Source: Cupriavidus basilensis (GTDB lineage Bacteria; Pseudomonadota; Gammaproteobacteria; Burkholderiales; Burkholderiaceae). From it: DNA of 64,000 nucleotides. The stretch spans positions 2,852,001 through 2,916,000 of the forward strand of contig NZ_CP062803.1 of NCBI RefSeq assembly GCF_008801925.2, given 5' to 3'. The translations under genes were made by a program, and so were the position numbers. Position 1 is the stretch's first letter. The number at the start of each line of letters is the position of its first letter. Below the pieces are notes generated by a model. That model saw only the letters and a list, made by a program, of their open reading frames with translations. It did no database searches and was not told the DNA's origin. Of the stretch, positions 24,110 to 32,817 are shown piece after piece.

Positions 24110-26140
24110 ATGCGGCTGTTCTTGTGCGAGAAGCCCTCCCAGGGCAAAGACATTGGCCGGATTCTCGGCGCCACGCAGCGCGGTGAAGGCTGCCTCAACG
24201 GTTCCGGCGTCACGGTCACCTGGTGCATCGGCCATCTCGTGGAGGCGGCGCCGCCCGAGGCCTACGACGAGCAGCTCAAACGATGGTCCGTTGAGCAGTT
24301 GCCCATCATTCCCCAGCACTGGCGGGTCGAGGTCAAACCGAAGACCGCCACGCAATTCAAGGTCGTCAAGGCGCTCTTGGCGAAGGCGACTCACCTGGTT
24401 ATCGCCACCGATGCCGACCGCGAGGGCGAATTGATCGCCCGCGAGATCGTGGAGCTTTGCGGCTACCGCGGCCCCATCGAACGCCTGTGGCTGTCGGCGC
24501 TCAACGATGCGTCCATTCGGGCGGCACTGGGCAAGCTGCGGCCTTCGGCCGAGACGCTTTCGATGTACCACTCGGCGCTGGCGCGCTCCCGTGCGGATTG
24601 GCTCGTGGGCATGAACCTGAGCCGGCTGTTCACGGTGCTGGGGCGACAGGCGGGTTACGACGGCGTGCTGTCGGTCGGCCGCGTACAGACCCCGACGCTC
24701 AAGCTCGTTGTGGACCGCGACCGCGAGATCGCGCGCTTCGTGTCCGTACCATACTGGGCCATCGCCGTGTCCCTGTTCGCAGGCGGTTCGACTTTCGCCG
24801 CGCAATGGGTTCCACCCGATGCGTGCACCGACGACGCAGGCCGCTGCCTGCGGCAGCCGGTCGCACAGCAGACCATGCAGCAGATCCGCGCTGCGGGCAG
24901 TGCCCACGTCGTGTCGGTGGAGACTGAGCGTGTCCGCGAAGGCCCGCCGCTGCCGTTCGACCTGGGCACCTTGCAGGAAGTGTGTTCCAAGCAGCTTGGG
25001 CTGGACGTGCAGGAAACCTTGGAGATTGCCCAAGCCCTGTACGAGACGCACAAGGCCACGACGTACCCCCGCTCGGACTCCGGCTACCTGCCCGAGAGCA
25101 TGTTTGCCGAAGTGCCCACCGTTCTCGACAGCCTGCTCAAGACCGATCCCTCGCTGCGCTCGATCATGGGCCAGCTCGACCGCTCGCAGCGCTCGCGCGC
25201 CTGGAACGATGGCAAGGTCACGGCGCACCACGGCATCATCCCGACGCTCGAACCGGCGAAGCTCTCCGCCATGAGCGAGAAGGAACTGGCCGTGTACAGG
25301 CTCATCCGGTCGCATTACCTGGCGCAGTTCCTCCCTCACCACGAGTTCGACCGCACTGTGGCCAAGTTTTCGTGCGGGGGGCAGAACCTGGCGGCCACGG
25401 GCAAGCAGGTTGTCATCCCGGGTTGGCGCCAGGTGCTCGCCGAGCCGCAGGCCGAAGACGGTGATGGCGAGGGCGATACTGCGGTCCGCGCCCAGGTGCT
25501 GCCCGCGCTGCCGAAACTGTATGAGGGCCTGGCATGCCAGGTGGCCGACGTCGATCTCAAGGCACTCAAGACGCTGCCGCCCAAACCGTACACGCAAGGC
25601 GAGTTGGTCAAGTCCATGAAAGGCGTCGCCAAGCTGGTGTCCGATCCCCGCCTGAAGCAGAAGCTCAAGGATACGGTTGGCATCGGCACCGAAGCGACGC
25701 GGGCCAACATCATCGGCGGCCTGATCGCTCGCGGCTACCTCGTGAAGAAGGGGCGCGCCATCCGCGCCTCGGATGCGGCTTTCACTTTGATCGATGCCGT
25801 GCCTGCGGCGATTGCCGACCCTGGCACCACCGCCGTCTGGGAACAGGCGCTCGACATGATCGAGGCCGGACAGCTCACCCTGGACGTGTTCATCGGCAAG
25901 CAGGCCGCGTGGATTTCGCAGTTGATTGCGCAGTACGGCAGCGCCTCCCTGTCCATCAAGGTTCCCCAAGGGCCGGCATGCCCGCAGTGCGGCGCACCCA
26001 CGCGCCAGCGCAGCGGCAAGAGCGGCCCGTTCTGGTCGTGCAGCCGCTACCCGGACTGCAAAGGCACGCTGCCAGTCGAATCCGGCAGCTCCAAGCGCGG
26101 CGCCTCGCGCCCGCGCCGTAGCGGCCGCAAAGGCTCCTGA
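24110..26140 (+). CDS. topB: DNA topoisomerase III
   Basis: 676 aa, type IA topoisomerase. The N-terminal TOPRIM domain starts MRLFLCEKPSQGKDI and contains ATDADREGELI. The catalytic tyrosine is in TTYPRSDSGYLPE near residue 318. Toward the end, IGTEATRANII is a family signature, and a zinc ribbon (CPQCG with CSRYPDCKG) lies near residue 623. The ATG at 24110 is the true start because the frame upstream crosses the intergenic operator. ICE-borne topB copies probably resolve intermediates during excision or replication. Confidence 0.95.
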   Translation: MRLFLCEKPSQGKDIGRILGATQRGEGCLNGSGVTVTWCIGHLVEAAPPEAYDEQLKRWSVEQLPIIPQHWRVEVKPKTATQFKVVKALLAKATHLVIATDADREGELIAREIVELCGYRGPIERLWLSALNDASIRAALGKLRPSAETLSMYHSALARSRADWLVGMNLSRLFTVLGRQAGYDGVLSVGRVQTPTLKLVVDRDREIARFVSVPYWAIAVSLFAGGSTFAAQWVPPDACTDDAGRCLRQPVAQQTMQQIRAAGSAHVVSVETERVREGPPLPFDLGTLQEVCSKQLGLDVQETLEIAQALYETHKATTYPRSDSGYLPESMFAEVPTVLDSLLKTDPSLRSIMGQLDRSQRSRAWNDGKVTAHHGIIPTLEPAKLSAMSEKELAVYRLIRSHYLAQFLPHHEFDRTVAKFSCGGQNLAATGKQVVIPGWRQVLAEPQAEDGDGEGDTAVRAQVLPALPKLYEGLACQVADVDLKALKTLPPKPYTQGELVKSMKGVAKLVSDPRLKQKLKDTVGIGTEATRANIIGGLIARGYLVKKGRAIRASDAAFTLIDAVPAAIADPGTTAVWEQALDMIEAGQLTLDVFIGKQAAWISQLIAQYGSASLSIKVPQGPACPQCGAPTRQRSGKSGPFWSCSRYPDCKGTLPVESGSSKRGASRPRRSGRKGS

Positions 26141-26863
26141 CCGCCCCCGTTCCCCGTGAGCCGTGCCCGCCTTCGGCGGCGTGGCCCCTGTCCCGCACTC
26201 CGCCGCATGCCCTGCGGGACGCCCAGCGCGCAACGCCTTCTTGATCCGTGTGCGCGTCCCGCCCAGCCGTCCCCGGCCGCGGGACCTGAAGGTAGCTTCT
26301 CTGCGAGCCGCACCACGCGCGTTCTGTTGATCTGCGTTTCTTCCGCCCTCTGCGAAGGGTCTCCCGGTGGCTTGCCAGGCTGCACGAGCCACCGGGAGAC
26401 CCTTCGTGGTCAGCGGTAATCGGTGCCGGTGCCCGCCGGTGCAAAAACGGGCTCCCTTTGTGCGCGGATGTGCGCCAGACGATGCCGGCCCCAGCCACGA
26501 CATGGGCCGGGTGTGATTGCTTGATGAGCAGACGGTTCTAGCGACGACCGGGCCTGCCAATCAGCCCACGGGTGGTTCCTCTTTTCTCCCGAGCCGAAGG
26601 CCGTTGGGCCTTCGGCGCCATTCTCCTGCCCATCAACGTCCCGGCCCGGCCATTGGCCTGGGCCACACGAACAGGAGAGACGACATGCACCCTCAACCTT
26701 GCGCACCGCTGCTGTACGGCAGACGGAGGTCGAGAACGGCATGCCCGCCTATCGCGCGGCCATCGCCAATGGTACGCTCGGCTGCAGCCGAGGCCGTAGC
26801 CCAAAGGCTGGACTACCTCTTTTGCAGAGGTAAACCTCGGGATGAACTGGGCGAAAACATGCC
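26141..26863. other. gap between topB and the metal module, with a hairpin and a possible gene remnant
   Basis: 723 nt. At 26593-26616 there is a perfect 10-bp hairpin (GCCGAAGGCC, loop GTTG, GGCCTTCGGC). It is followed by AGGAGAG and an ATG at 26685. That is the hairpin, ribosome site, start layout seen before many genes at 33-49 kb, but no convincing protein continues. A short frame ending VENGMPAYRAAIANGTLG just before 26823 may be the residue of a gene cut by arrival of the metal module. The rest shows nothing I recognise. Confidence 0.4.
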
Positions 26864-27499
26864 TTATGTGCCCGCCTTACGGCGAGCTGTTTCCGATGCT
26901 TCGCGCAGGATTTCCCGCCCCCCATTCGCTGCGATTGCGGCCACGATGACGCCCAGCACCAGATCCGGGATGTTCGACCCGAACCCCATCACCAGCACCC
27001 CGGACAGCACAATCGCACCATTGACGATGGAGTCGTTGCTGGTAAAGATCGCTGACGCCTTGAAGTTCACATCTTCCCCGCGATGGCGGCGCAGTAGTCT
27101 GAGGCACACTAGGTTCAAAGCCGCGTTCAGCGCGGCCATGGCCATCATGGCTGGGCCGACAGGCTCTTCCCCTCCAGCGAAGCGGCGTAGGACTTCCAAC
27201 AGCAGCAGCGCGGCCAGGCCGATTAGCAAGAAACCCGACAAGCGGGCCGCGCCCACCTTGACCGTTGCCGCACGACCGACGGCATACAGGCTAACCGCAT
27301 AGACCGACGCATCGGCGAGGTTGTCCAACCCGGCGCCCATCAGCGCCGTAGAGCCAGCCCAGATGCCAAGGGCAATGCCGGCGGCGGACTGCGTCAGGTT
27401 GATCAGCAACACAGTCAGAAGAATCTTTCGGTCCTTCGCATCGCTCGCATCTAGGCGGCCCAACTCGTCGTTTTCGTGATTTCTGTGGTTTTCAGCCAT
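26864..27499 (-). CDS. CDF-family cation transporter lacking the C-terminal domain
   Basis: 211 aa, about six membrane helices. Helix 2 contains DNLADASVYAVSLYAVG (the DxxxD metal site of cation diffusion facilitators) and helix 5 has SNDSIVNGAIVLSG. CDF proteins export Zn, Cd, Co or similar ions by proton exchange. The cytoplasmic C-terminal domain of about 80 residues found in CzcD or ZitB is missing; such short CDFs exist. A MerR-type promoter with a 19-bp spacer lies directly upstream. The start at 27499 has GGAAGG 11 nt before it. Confidence 0.82.
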   Translation of the reverse strand: MAENHRNHENDELGRLDASDAKDRKILLTVLLINLTQSAAGIALGIWAGSTALMGAGLDNLADASVYAVSLYAVGRAATVKVGAARLSGFLLIGLAALLLLEVLRRFAGGEEPVGPAMMAMAALNAALNLVCLRLLRRHRGEDVNFKASAIFTSNDSIVNGAIVLSGVLVMGFGSNIPDLVLGVIVAAIAANGGREILREASETARRKAGT

Positions 27500-27523
27500 G
27501 CATTGTTCCTTCCAAATCGATGG

Positions 27524-27554
27524 ATGCTGAAGCCTGTAGCGGCTGGAGAGTCAA
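27524..27554 (-). promoter_or_regulatory. MerR-type promoter of the CDF gene
   Basis: On the minus strand TTGACT (27554-27549) and CAGCAT (27529-27524) are 19 bp apart. This overlong spacer is the mark of promoters activated by MerR-family metal sensors. CadR, encoded at 28575-28973, is the nearest candidate. Confidence 0.55.
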
Positions 27555-27598
27555 GGCGCAGATGCAACGAACTTGCCACAGGGTCTTCCCGGACGCCC

Positions 27599-27629
27599 TT
27601 GACTCTACCGTAGCTAGAAGGTTTTCCAA
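27599..27629 (+). promoter_or_regulatory. MerR-type promoter facing the decayed desaturase gene
   Basis: TTGACT (27599-27604) and TTCCAA (27624-27629) have a 19-bp spacer with the dyad ACTCTA-n-TAGAAGGT, similar to the cadA operator (ACTCTA-n-TAGAGGT). It now drives only a pseudogene. Confidence 0.6.
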
Positions 27630-27656
27630 TCCAGTCAGAGCTTTAGGACAGAACAG

Positions 27657-28120
27657 ATGAGCACCAATGCGCCCCCTTCATTGCGACTGTCATCCGGTAT
27701 GGCTGCTATCCACTGATCCGTGGCGCCACTGCGGTTGTGCTCTTCGGCGAGCTCGCGACCGGCCGGCCGTCTTTTCCGACGGAGCTACTCACAGTGATCG
27801 TCGCGCTCGCTTGTGCCGCCTTGCTAGAGGGCGGGCGGCCTTTCCACTCCCCGTTGAGCCAGTAGCGGCGTTCCAAGCTGTGGTTGGCCGTCGGCGCATG
27901 GCTCGGCTTCTTGGTCGTGCATCTGGCCTTCCAGCACTCCAATCTGGGATACCGGGTCGGGCCGTTGGGATTGTTGATCGGGGTGGCTGAAGCCCATCGC
28001 TGGCATCACAAGCGTGAGCACGAAGACGCCCAAGTCAACTACGGCGATTTCTGGATGCCCGGGGGCCACTTGTTCAGCGCTTTCCGGTCGCAAAAGCACA
28101 CGCTGGGCGCCAAAGAGTGA
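27657..28120 (+). pseudogene. decayed sterol desaturase/fatty acid hydroxylase-like gene
   Basis: The start (MSTNAPPSLRLSSGMAAI), a hydrophobic middle in a shifted frame (IRGATAVVLFGELATG, then LLTVIVALACAALLEG) and the C-terminal part (AVGAWLGFLVVHLAFQHSNLG, then EAHRWHHKREHEDAQVNYGDFW) lie in different frames with stops between. RWHHKREHE is a histidine box of the membrane desaturase superfamily. The middle histidine boxes are missing, so there is also an internal deletion. Intact relatives occur next to metal-efflux genes in Cupriavidus-type clusters, from memory. Confidence 0.65.
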
Positions 28121-28132
28121 CACTCAAGAAAG

Positions 28133-28560
28133 ATGGACTTTCCAATGGACTACGGCCCGCAGCTTGTCTATCCCTTCCGGAGCCGGCCAGCAGCGGCAAA
28201 CGCTTGCGCTGCTGGCTATACGATCTTGCCCACGTCGCATTCTTGCGCGAGTCGGGCCTTGCGGCTTCTTGCGAAGCGATCGCGAGTTGCGTGGCGTGCC
28301 CATGAGTCGGGCCGCGTCGTGGCGCACTGCTACCTTGGCCTGCACCTGCACCTGCGCAGCCACGCCGCGATGCTCGGTCTGGCCTGGAGAACCCGTAAGG
28401 TGGCGGAGATTGCGGCGCGCAGGTCGTCCGGCTCGCGCTGGCTCCTGTGGGCCACGCCCTCGGTCGCACGCCGTCTCAAAACGTCAGAATCGCGCGCTTT
28501 CGCATGATGGAGCGCGGCACGTGGCTCTCAGAACTGGACCCGATCACTTCCAGCACCGAT
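28133..28560 (+). pseudogene. possible decayed DUF3703-type gene
   Basis: Pieces in different frames read LHLHLRSHAAMLGLAWRTRKVAEI, then VRLALAPVGHALGRTPSQNV and FRMMERGTWLSELDPI. Joined, they resemble the small DUF3703 proteins found near heavy-metal genes (a helix with HxxxH-like spacing, then a GRTP-GN segment). No single frame encodes the whole protein, so at least one frameshift is present. The assignment is tentative. Confidence 0.4.
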
Positions 28561-28574
28561 GACACGCTCGAGCT

Positions 28575-28973
28575 TCAGGCGGGCTCGGCCAAGCTGTTGA
28601 GAATGCCGCACTCGCGCGAGGTTCGGGCGCTATCGCAGGAGCGTCGCAGATCCATTAACTCGCGCTCCAAGGCGCGCAATTCCTTCATCTTGGTCCGCAC
28701 TTGCGCGATATGAGCGTCGACCAGCGCGTTCACCTCGCCGCAGCCCAACTCTGGCCGATCCCGTAAGTTCAGCAGTTGACGGATCTCATCCAGCGTCATG
28801 TCCTTCGCCCGGCAGCGGCGGATGAACAGCAAGCGCTGCAAATGGACTTCGTCATAGAGCCTGAAGTTGCCCTCGCTACGTGCAGGCTCGGGCAGCAAGC
28901 CTTCTGACTCGTAAAAGCGCACGGTCTGCACCAAGCAATCTGCCTTCTTGCCCAGTTCACCGATCCGCATCAT
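28575..28973 (-). CDS. cadR: MerR-family Cd/Pb-responsive regulator (CadR/PbrR type)
   Basis: 132 aa. The N-terminal helix-turn-helix (MRIGELGKKADCLVQTVRFYESEGLLPEP) is followed by the dimerisation helix and three cysteines at residues 78, 113 and 122, the pattern that binds Cd or Pb in CadR and PbrR. The C-terminus is short and lacks the His-rich tail of P. putida CadR. It is divergent from the ATPase gene, with a MerR-type operator in the 91-nt space between the start codons. Whether it senses lead or cadmium best cannot be decided from sequence. Confidence 0.9.
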   Translation of the reverse strand: MMRIGELGKKADCLVQTVRFYESEGLLPEPARSEGNFRLYDEVHLQRLLFIRRCRAKDMTLDEIRQLLNLRDRPELGCGEVNALVDAHIAQVRTKMKELRALERELMDLRRSCDSARTSRECGILNSLAEPA

Positions 28974-28993
28974 GGTTGCTTCCTATAAAAAAC

Positions 28994-29024
28994 TTGACTC
29001 TATATCTACTAGAGGTTTTCTAAT
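28994..29024 (+). promoter_or_regulatory. MerR-type operator-promoter of cadA
   Basis: TTGACT (28994-28999) and TCTAAT (29019-29024) are separated by 19 bp holding the dyad ACTCTA-TATCTAC-TAGAGGT. The predicted transcript starts near 29031, which excludes ATG codons at 28948, 29023 and 29026 as starts of the ATPase. Confidence 0.85.
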
Positions 29025-29064
29025 GATGGCATCCGGGGAAAACCTTGTCAATGAAGAGCGATCT

Positions 29065-31977
29065 ATGAACAAAGAACCTTCCAGCCCATGCGCCTGCTCC
29101 GGCGGCAATGGCCAACAGACGGCGTGCGCCAGTGAGCAGGCCAGCACTGAAACCACCGTTTTCCACGTGAGCAACATGGATTGCCGCAATGAGGAAGCAC
29201 TGGTGCGGCGAACGCTGGAGGGCATGCCCGGTGTCGAGCGGCTCCTGTTCGATCTTCCGCAGCGTTTGTTGACCATTTCGCACCGCGAAGTCTCGGCCGA
29301 TGCCTTGGAGCAAGCGCTGAATTCGGTGGGCATGAAGGCTCAGGCTGTCCGAGACGCCGCCGTGTCGACCACCTACCGCATCGAGAACATGGACTGCCCG
29401 AGCGAGGAGAAACTCATCCGCTCGCACCTCGGGGCAGTCGAGGGAATTCAGGACCTCGACTTCGACCTCGCTGAGCGCACCCTGTCGGTGAAACACCTCG
29501 CTCAGGCACGCGCGCAGATGGAGCAGGTCCTGGCCTCGATCGGCATGCGCGCCAAGGAGCAGACCTTCGGCCACACGGGGCCGATCGAAGCCGCGGCTGT
29601 GATCCCATCCTCGGCCCTGCAGCAGCAACCAACCGCTGCCGTTTCCGCGCCGCCGATCGGCGAGCGGGTGACGTACCGGATCGAGAACATGGATTGCCCG
29701 ACGGAAGAAGCGCTGATCCGCGACCGGCTGGGCAAGCTGCCGGGTGTGACCGCGCTCGACTTCAATCTGATGCAGCGTGTGCTGGGAGTCCAGCACACGC
29801 TGGCGACCTCAGCGCCGATCGAGAAGGCGCTTGCTTCCATTGGAATGCAGGCTGCGCGGCAGGACATGCAGACAGCCACCACGGTACTTCGCATCGCGAA
29901 GATGGACTGTCCGACCGAGGAAAGTCTGATCCGCGGCAAGCTGCAAGGCATGCCGGGCGTGCAGGGAATGGATTTCAACCTGATGCAGCGCACGCTCACG
30001 GTTCGGCACACACCCGACGCGATCAAGCCGGCAGTCGAAGCCATCGAATCGCTGGGCATGGAAGCCGAGGTCCAGAGGACTGATGAGCCGCGCGATGCCC
30101 CGGTGGCCGCGCACAAGACCAATTGGTGGCCGATGGCGGTTTCGGGCGTTGCGGCGGTGGCCGCCGAAGGCGTGTACTGGGTCAACGACGGCAATCATTG
30201 GGCCGTGATCGTGCTGGCACTGGTTTCGATCTTCACCGGCGGCCTCAGCACCTACAAGAAGGGCTGGATCGCGCTGAAGAACCTCAACCTGAACATGAAC
30301 GCCCTGATGGCCATCGCGGTCACCGGCGGCATGGCGATCGGCCACTGGCCGGAGGCCGCCATGGTCATGTTCCTGTTCGCGTTGGCGGAAGTGATCGAGG
30401 CGAAGTCGCTGGACCGCGCCCGCAACGCCATTCGGGGGCTGATGGACTTGGCGCCCGAGACCGCGACCGTGCGGCAGGCCGATGGCTCATGGACAGAGCT
30501 GCCGGCCAAGGAGGTCGCAAAGGGCGCGGTGGTCCGCGTGCGTCCTGGCGAGCGCATCGCACTGGACGGCCTGATCACCTCGGGTCGATCGGCCATCAAC
30601 CAGGCGCCCATCACCGGCGAGAGCCTGCCCGTCGAGAAGGCCGAAGGTGACCAGGTCTTCGCCGGAACCATCAATGAGACCGGCTCTTTCGAATACAAGG
30701 TGACCGCAGGCGCCAGCGACTCGACGCTCGCGCGCATCATCCATGCCGTGGAGTCCGCGCAGGGCAGCCGTGCGCCCACGCAGCGCTTCGTCGACCAGTT
30801 CGCCCGCGTCTACACGCCGGCGGTGTTCGCGGTGTCCGTGCTGGTTGCCGTCGTGCCGCCGCTCGCCTTCGGCGGCGCATGGTTTGACTGGGTCTACAAG
30901 GCCCTGGTACTGCTGGTGATCGCCTGCCCCTGCGCTCTGGTCATCTCCACGCCGGTCACCATCGTCAGCGGCTTGGCCGCTGCCGCCCGACGCGGCATCC
31001 TGATCAAGGGTGGCGTCTACCTGGAGGGCGGGCGCAAGCTCAAGGCGTTGGCCCTGGACAAGACCGGCACACTCACACATGGCAAGCCCGAGCAGACCGA
31101 CTTCGTGCCGCTGATCGGCGAGGCGCAGGAAGTTGCCGCCTGGGCCGCAAGCCTCGCGGCACGCTCGGACCATCCTGTGTCTCAGGCCATCGCCCGCAAG
31201 GCGAACCGTGACGGCATCGCGCTGCACGAGGTCGACGACTTCGCGGCGCTGCCTGGCCGCGGCGTGCGCGGCCGCGTCGCCGGGCGCATGTTGCACATGG
31301 GCAACCACAGGCTCGCCCAGGAGCTGGGCCTGAGCGAAGCGACGCTCCAGGCTCGGCTGGAGACCCTGGAGCGCCAAGGCAAGACAGCGATCCTGCTGAT
31401 GGACGATGCGACCGTGCTCGGCATTTTTGCAGTGGCCGACACCGTGAAGGAAACCAGCCGTGAGGCGGTGGCCGACCTGCAGGCGCTGGGTGTGCGCACG
31501 CTGATGCTGACGGGGGACAACCAGCACACGGCCGCGGCCATCGCTGCCCAGGTCGGAATCTCTGAAGCCCGTGGTGACCAACTGCCCGAAGACAAGCTCA
31601 AGACCATCGAAAGCCTGGTCGGCGGCGAGGGCCAGGTGGGCATGGTGGGCGACGGCATCAACGATTCGCCCGCGCTCGCCCGTGCCGACATCGGCTTCGC
31701 CATGGGCGCGGCCGGCACCGACACCGCGATCGAAACAGCCGACGTCGCCCTGATGGACGACGACCTGCGCAAGATCCCCGCCTTCATCCGGCTGTCGCGT
31801 AGCACTGCGGCGATCCTCACGCAGAACATCGTTCTGGCCCTTGGCATCAAGGCGGTGTTCCTTGCGTTGACGTTCACAGGGCATGCCACCATGTGGATGG
31901 CTGTGTTCGCTGACATGGGGGCAAGTCTTTTGGTTGTCGTCAATGGGCTGCGCCTCCTGAAGTTCAAGGCGGCATGA
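29065..31977 (+). CDS. cadA: P1B-type heavy-metal ATPase with four N-terminal HMA domains (CadA/PbrA type)
   Basis: 970 aa. Four ferredoxin-like metal-binding domains come first, each with an MDC-x-x-EE motif (cysteines 40, 111, 211 and 282) in place of the CxxC of copper pumps. A short Cys-rich leader (CAC at 9-11, C21) precedes them. The pump core has the CPC motif in VIACPCALVIS near residue 622, DKTGTLT near 665 and GDGINDSPAL, all standard for Zn/Cd/Pb export. Most relatives have one or two such domains. The start at 29065 lies downstream of the predicted transcript start and has a GAAGAG site. Confidence 0.92.
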   Translation: MNKEPSSPCACSGGNGQQTACASEQASTETTVFHVSNMDCRNEEALVRRTLEGMPGVERLLFDLPQRLLTISHREVSADALEQALNSVGMKAQAVRDAAVSTTYRIENMDCPSEEKLIRSHLGAVEGIQDLDFDLAERTLSVKHLAQARAQMEQVLASIGMRAKEQTFGHTGPIEAAAVIPSSALQQQPTAAVSAPPIGERVTYRIENMDCPTEEALIRDRLGKLPGVTALDFNLMQRVLGVQHTLATSAPIEKALASIGMQAARQDMQTATTVLRIAKMDCPTEESLIRGKLQGMPGVQGMDFNLMQRTLTVRHTPDAIKPAVEAIESLGMEAEVQRTDEPRDAPVAAHKTNWWPMAVSGVAAVAAEGVYWVNDGNHWAVIVLALVSIFTGGLSTYKKGWIALKNLNLNMNALMAIAVTGGMAIGHWPEAAMVMFLFALAEVIEAKSLDRARNAIRGLMDLAPETATVRQADGSWTELPAKEVAKGAVVRVRPGERIALDGLITSGRSAINQAPITGESLPVEKAEGDQVFAGTINETGSFEYKVTAGASDSTLARIIHAVESAQGSRAPTQRFVDQFARVYTPAVFAVSVLVAVVPPLAFGGAWFDWVYKALVLLVIACPCALVISTPVTIVSGLAAAARRGILIKGGVYLEGGRKLKALALDKTGTLTHGKPEQTDFVPLIGEAQEVAAWAASLAARSDHPVSQAIARKANRDGIALHEVDDFAALPGRGVRGRVAGRMLHMGNHRLAQELGLSEATLQARLETLERQGKTAILLMDDATVLGIFAVADTVKETSREAVADLQALGVRTLMLTGDNQHTAAAIAAQVGISEARGDQLPEDKLKTIESLVGGEGQVGMVGDGINDSPALARADIGFAMGAAGTDTAIETADVALMDDDLRKIPAFIRLSRSTAAILTQNIVLALGIKAVFLALTFTGHATMWMAVFADMGASLLVVVNGLRLLKFKAA

Positions 31978-31980
31978 ACA

Positions 31981-32481
31981 ATGGATGAACCATCTCTTCG
32001 CAAGACGCAGTGGTACTCACTCGCGATCGTTATATTCGCCGGCGATCAGGCAGCTAAGAGCTACATTGACGCGACAACTCCCTTGGGTTGGTCGCACGAG
32101 GTGGCGTCATTCTTCAACCTAGTTCACGCTCTCAATCCCGGCGCGGCGTTCAGCTTCCTTGCTGGCGCGGGCGGCTGGCAGCGGTGGTTTTTTCTGGCGA
32201 TCGCGTTCGCAATATCGGCATGGCTCGCATGGCTGCTCTCCCGGCCGCTGCGCAAAACGGAAGGCCTTTCGTACAGCCTCATTCTGGGCGGCGCATTGGG
32301 CAACGCGTTCGACCGCGCCACGCGCGGGCACGTTATCGACTACATCGACTTTCACCTGCACGGCTGGCACTGGCCCGCCTTCAACATCGCTGACATGGCC
32401 ATCGTGGGCGGGGCGATCGCGCTGGTGGCCCAGTCGTTCATGAGCGTGGAGAACCCGGCCGCCACAAAGGAGTCCCAGTGA
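31981..32481 (+). CDS. lspA: signal peptidase II homologue of the PbrC type
   Basis: 166 aa with four membrane helices and the LspA signatures LNPGAAFS, GGALGNAFDR and FNIADM; the two catalytic aspartates are in the last two. A chromosomal LspA matures lipoproteins. Copies placed directly after a CadA/PbrA pump, here 3 nt downstream, are the PbrC type, which in C. metallidurans lead resistance works with the pump. Cotranscription from the cadA promoter is likely. Confidence 0.9.
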   Translation: MDEPSLRKTQWYSLAIVIFAGDQAAKSYIDATTPLGWSHEVASFFNLVHALNPGAAFSFLAGAGGWQRWFFLAIAFAISAWLAWLLSRPLRKTEGLSYSLILGGALGNAFDRATRGHVIDYIDFHLHGWHWPAFNIADMAIVGGAIALVAQSFMSVENPAATKESQ

Positions 32482-32506
32482 CATTGGGACGATCCGGAAA
32501 TTCGCA

Positions 32507-32665
32507 ATGCACACGGTGCAGGACACCAATCTGAAGAGAACGGCCCCCAGCATGAGCGGCCGCGGCTTGGCCCTCATGCTAGCGCCCACCGCCGCTTTTG
32601 CTGCAACGCCCTGTTGCGATGGCGGCGATTGCTGCAACGACGTCGCAATGCCTTGCTGTGAATAA
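32507..32665 (+). CDS. 52-residue Cys-rich exported peptide at the end of the cadA operon
   Basis: The ORF from ATG 32507 contains a hydrophobic stretch (LALMLAPTAAFAA) ending in an AFA-A cleavage-like site, then CCDGGDCCNDVAMPCCE, i.e. three CC pairs in 15 residues. A shorter start at MSGRG (codon 16) gives a better signal peptide. It lies 25 nt past lspA. A periplasmic metal-binding peptide (Pb or Cd) is the obvious idea; I know no named family. Confidence 0.6.
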   Translation: MHTVQDTNLKRTAPSMSGRGLALMLAPTAAFAATPCCDGGDCCNDVAMPCCE

Positions 32666-32817
32666 ACAGCACGCAAGCCAGTTGACCTGGCAATTATGAA
32701 AGTCCATCACGGCGATGCTGGCCTTTTTCGTTCCAATGAGCCGTCACGGAGAGGTGATGATGAAGCTATGCCGGGATCCTGCAAGCTTTAGGACGGTCTT
32801 CTTTACCGCATAGCGAT

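Noticed and set aside
23741..26560. Long open frame of over 900 codons on the minus strand opposite topB
   Set aside because: It is the complement of topB in a GC-rich gene, has low-complexity Arg/Ala/Gly/His composition and no ribosome site. The plus strand has all topoisomerase motifs.
28948..29064. Upstream ATG codons as the cadA start
   Set aside because: They lie in or before the MerR-type promoter, upstream of the predicted transcript start. ATG 29065 has a ribosome site.
29160..30090. The fourfold HMA region as an assembly duplication
   Set aside because: The four copies differ throughout in DNA and protein sequence.
30487..31884. 465-codon minus-strand frame opposite cadA
   Set aside because: Shadow frame; the plus strand carries an unambiguous P-type ATPase.
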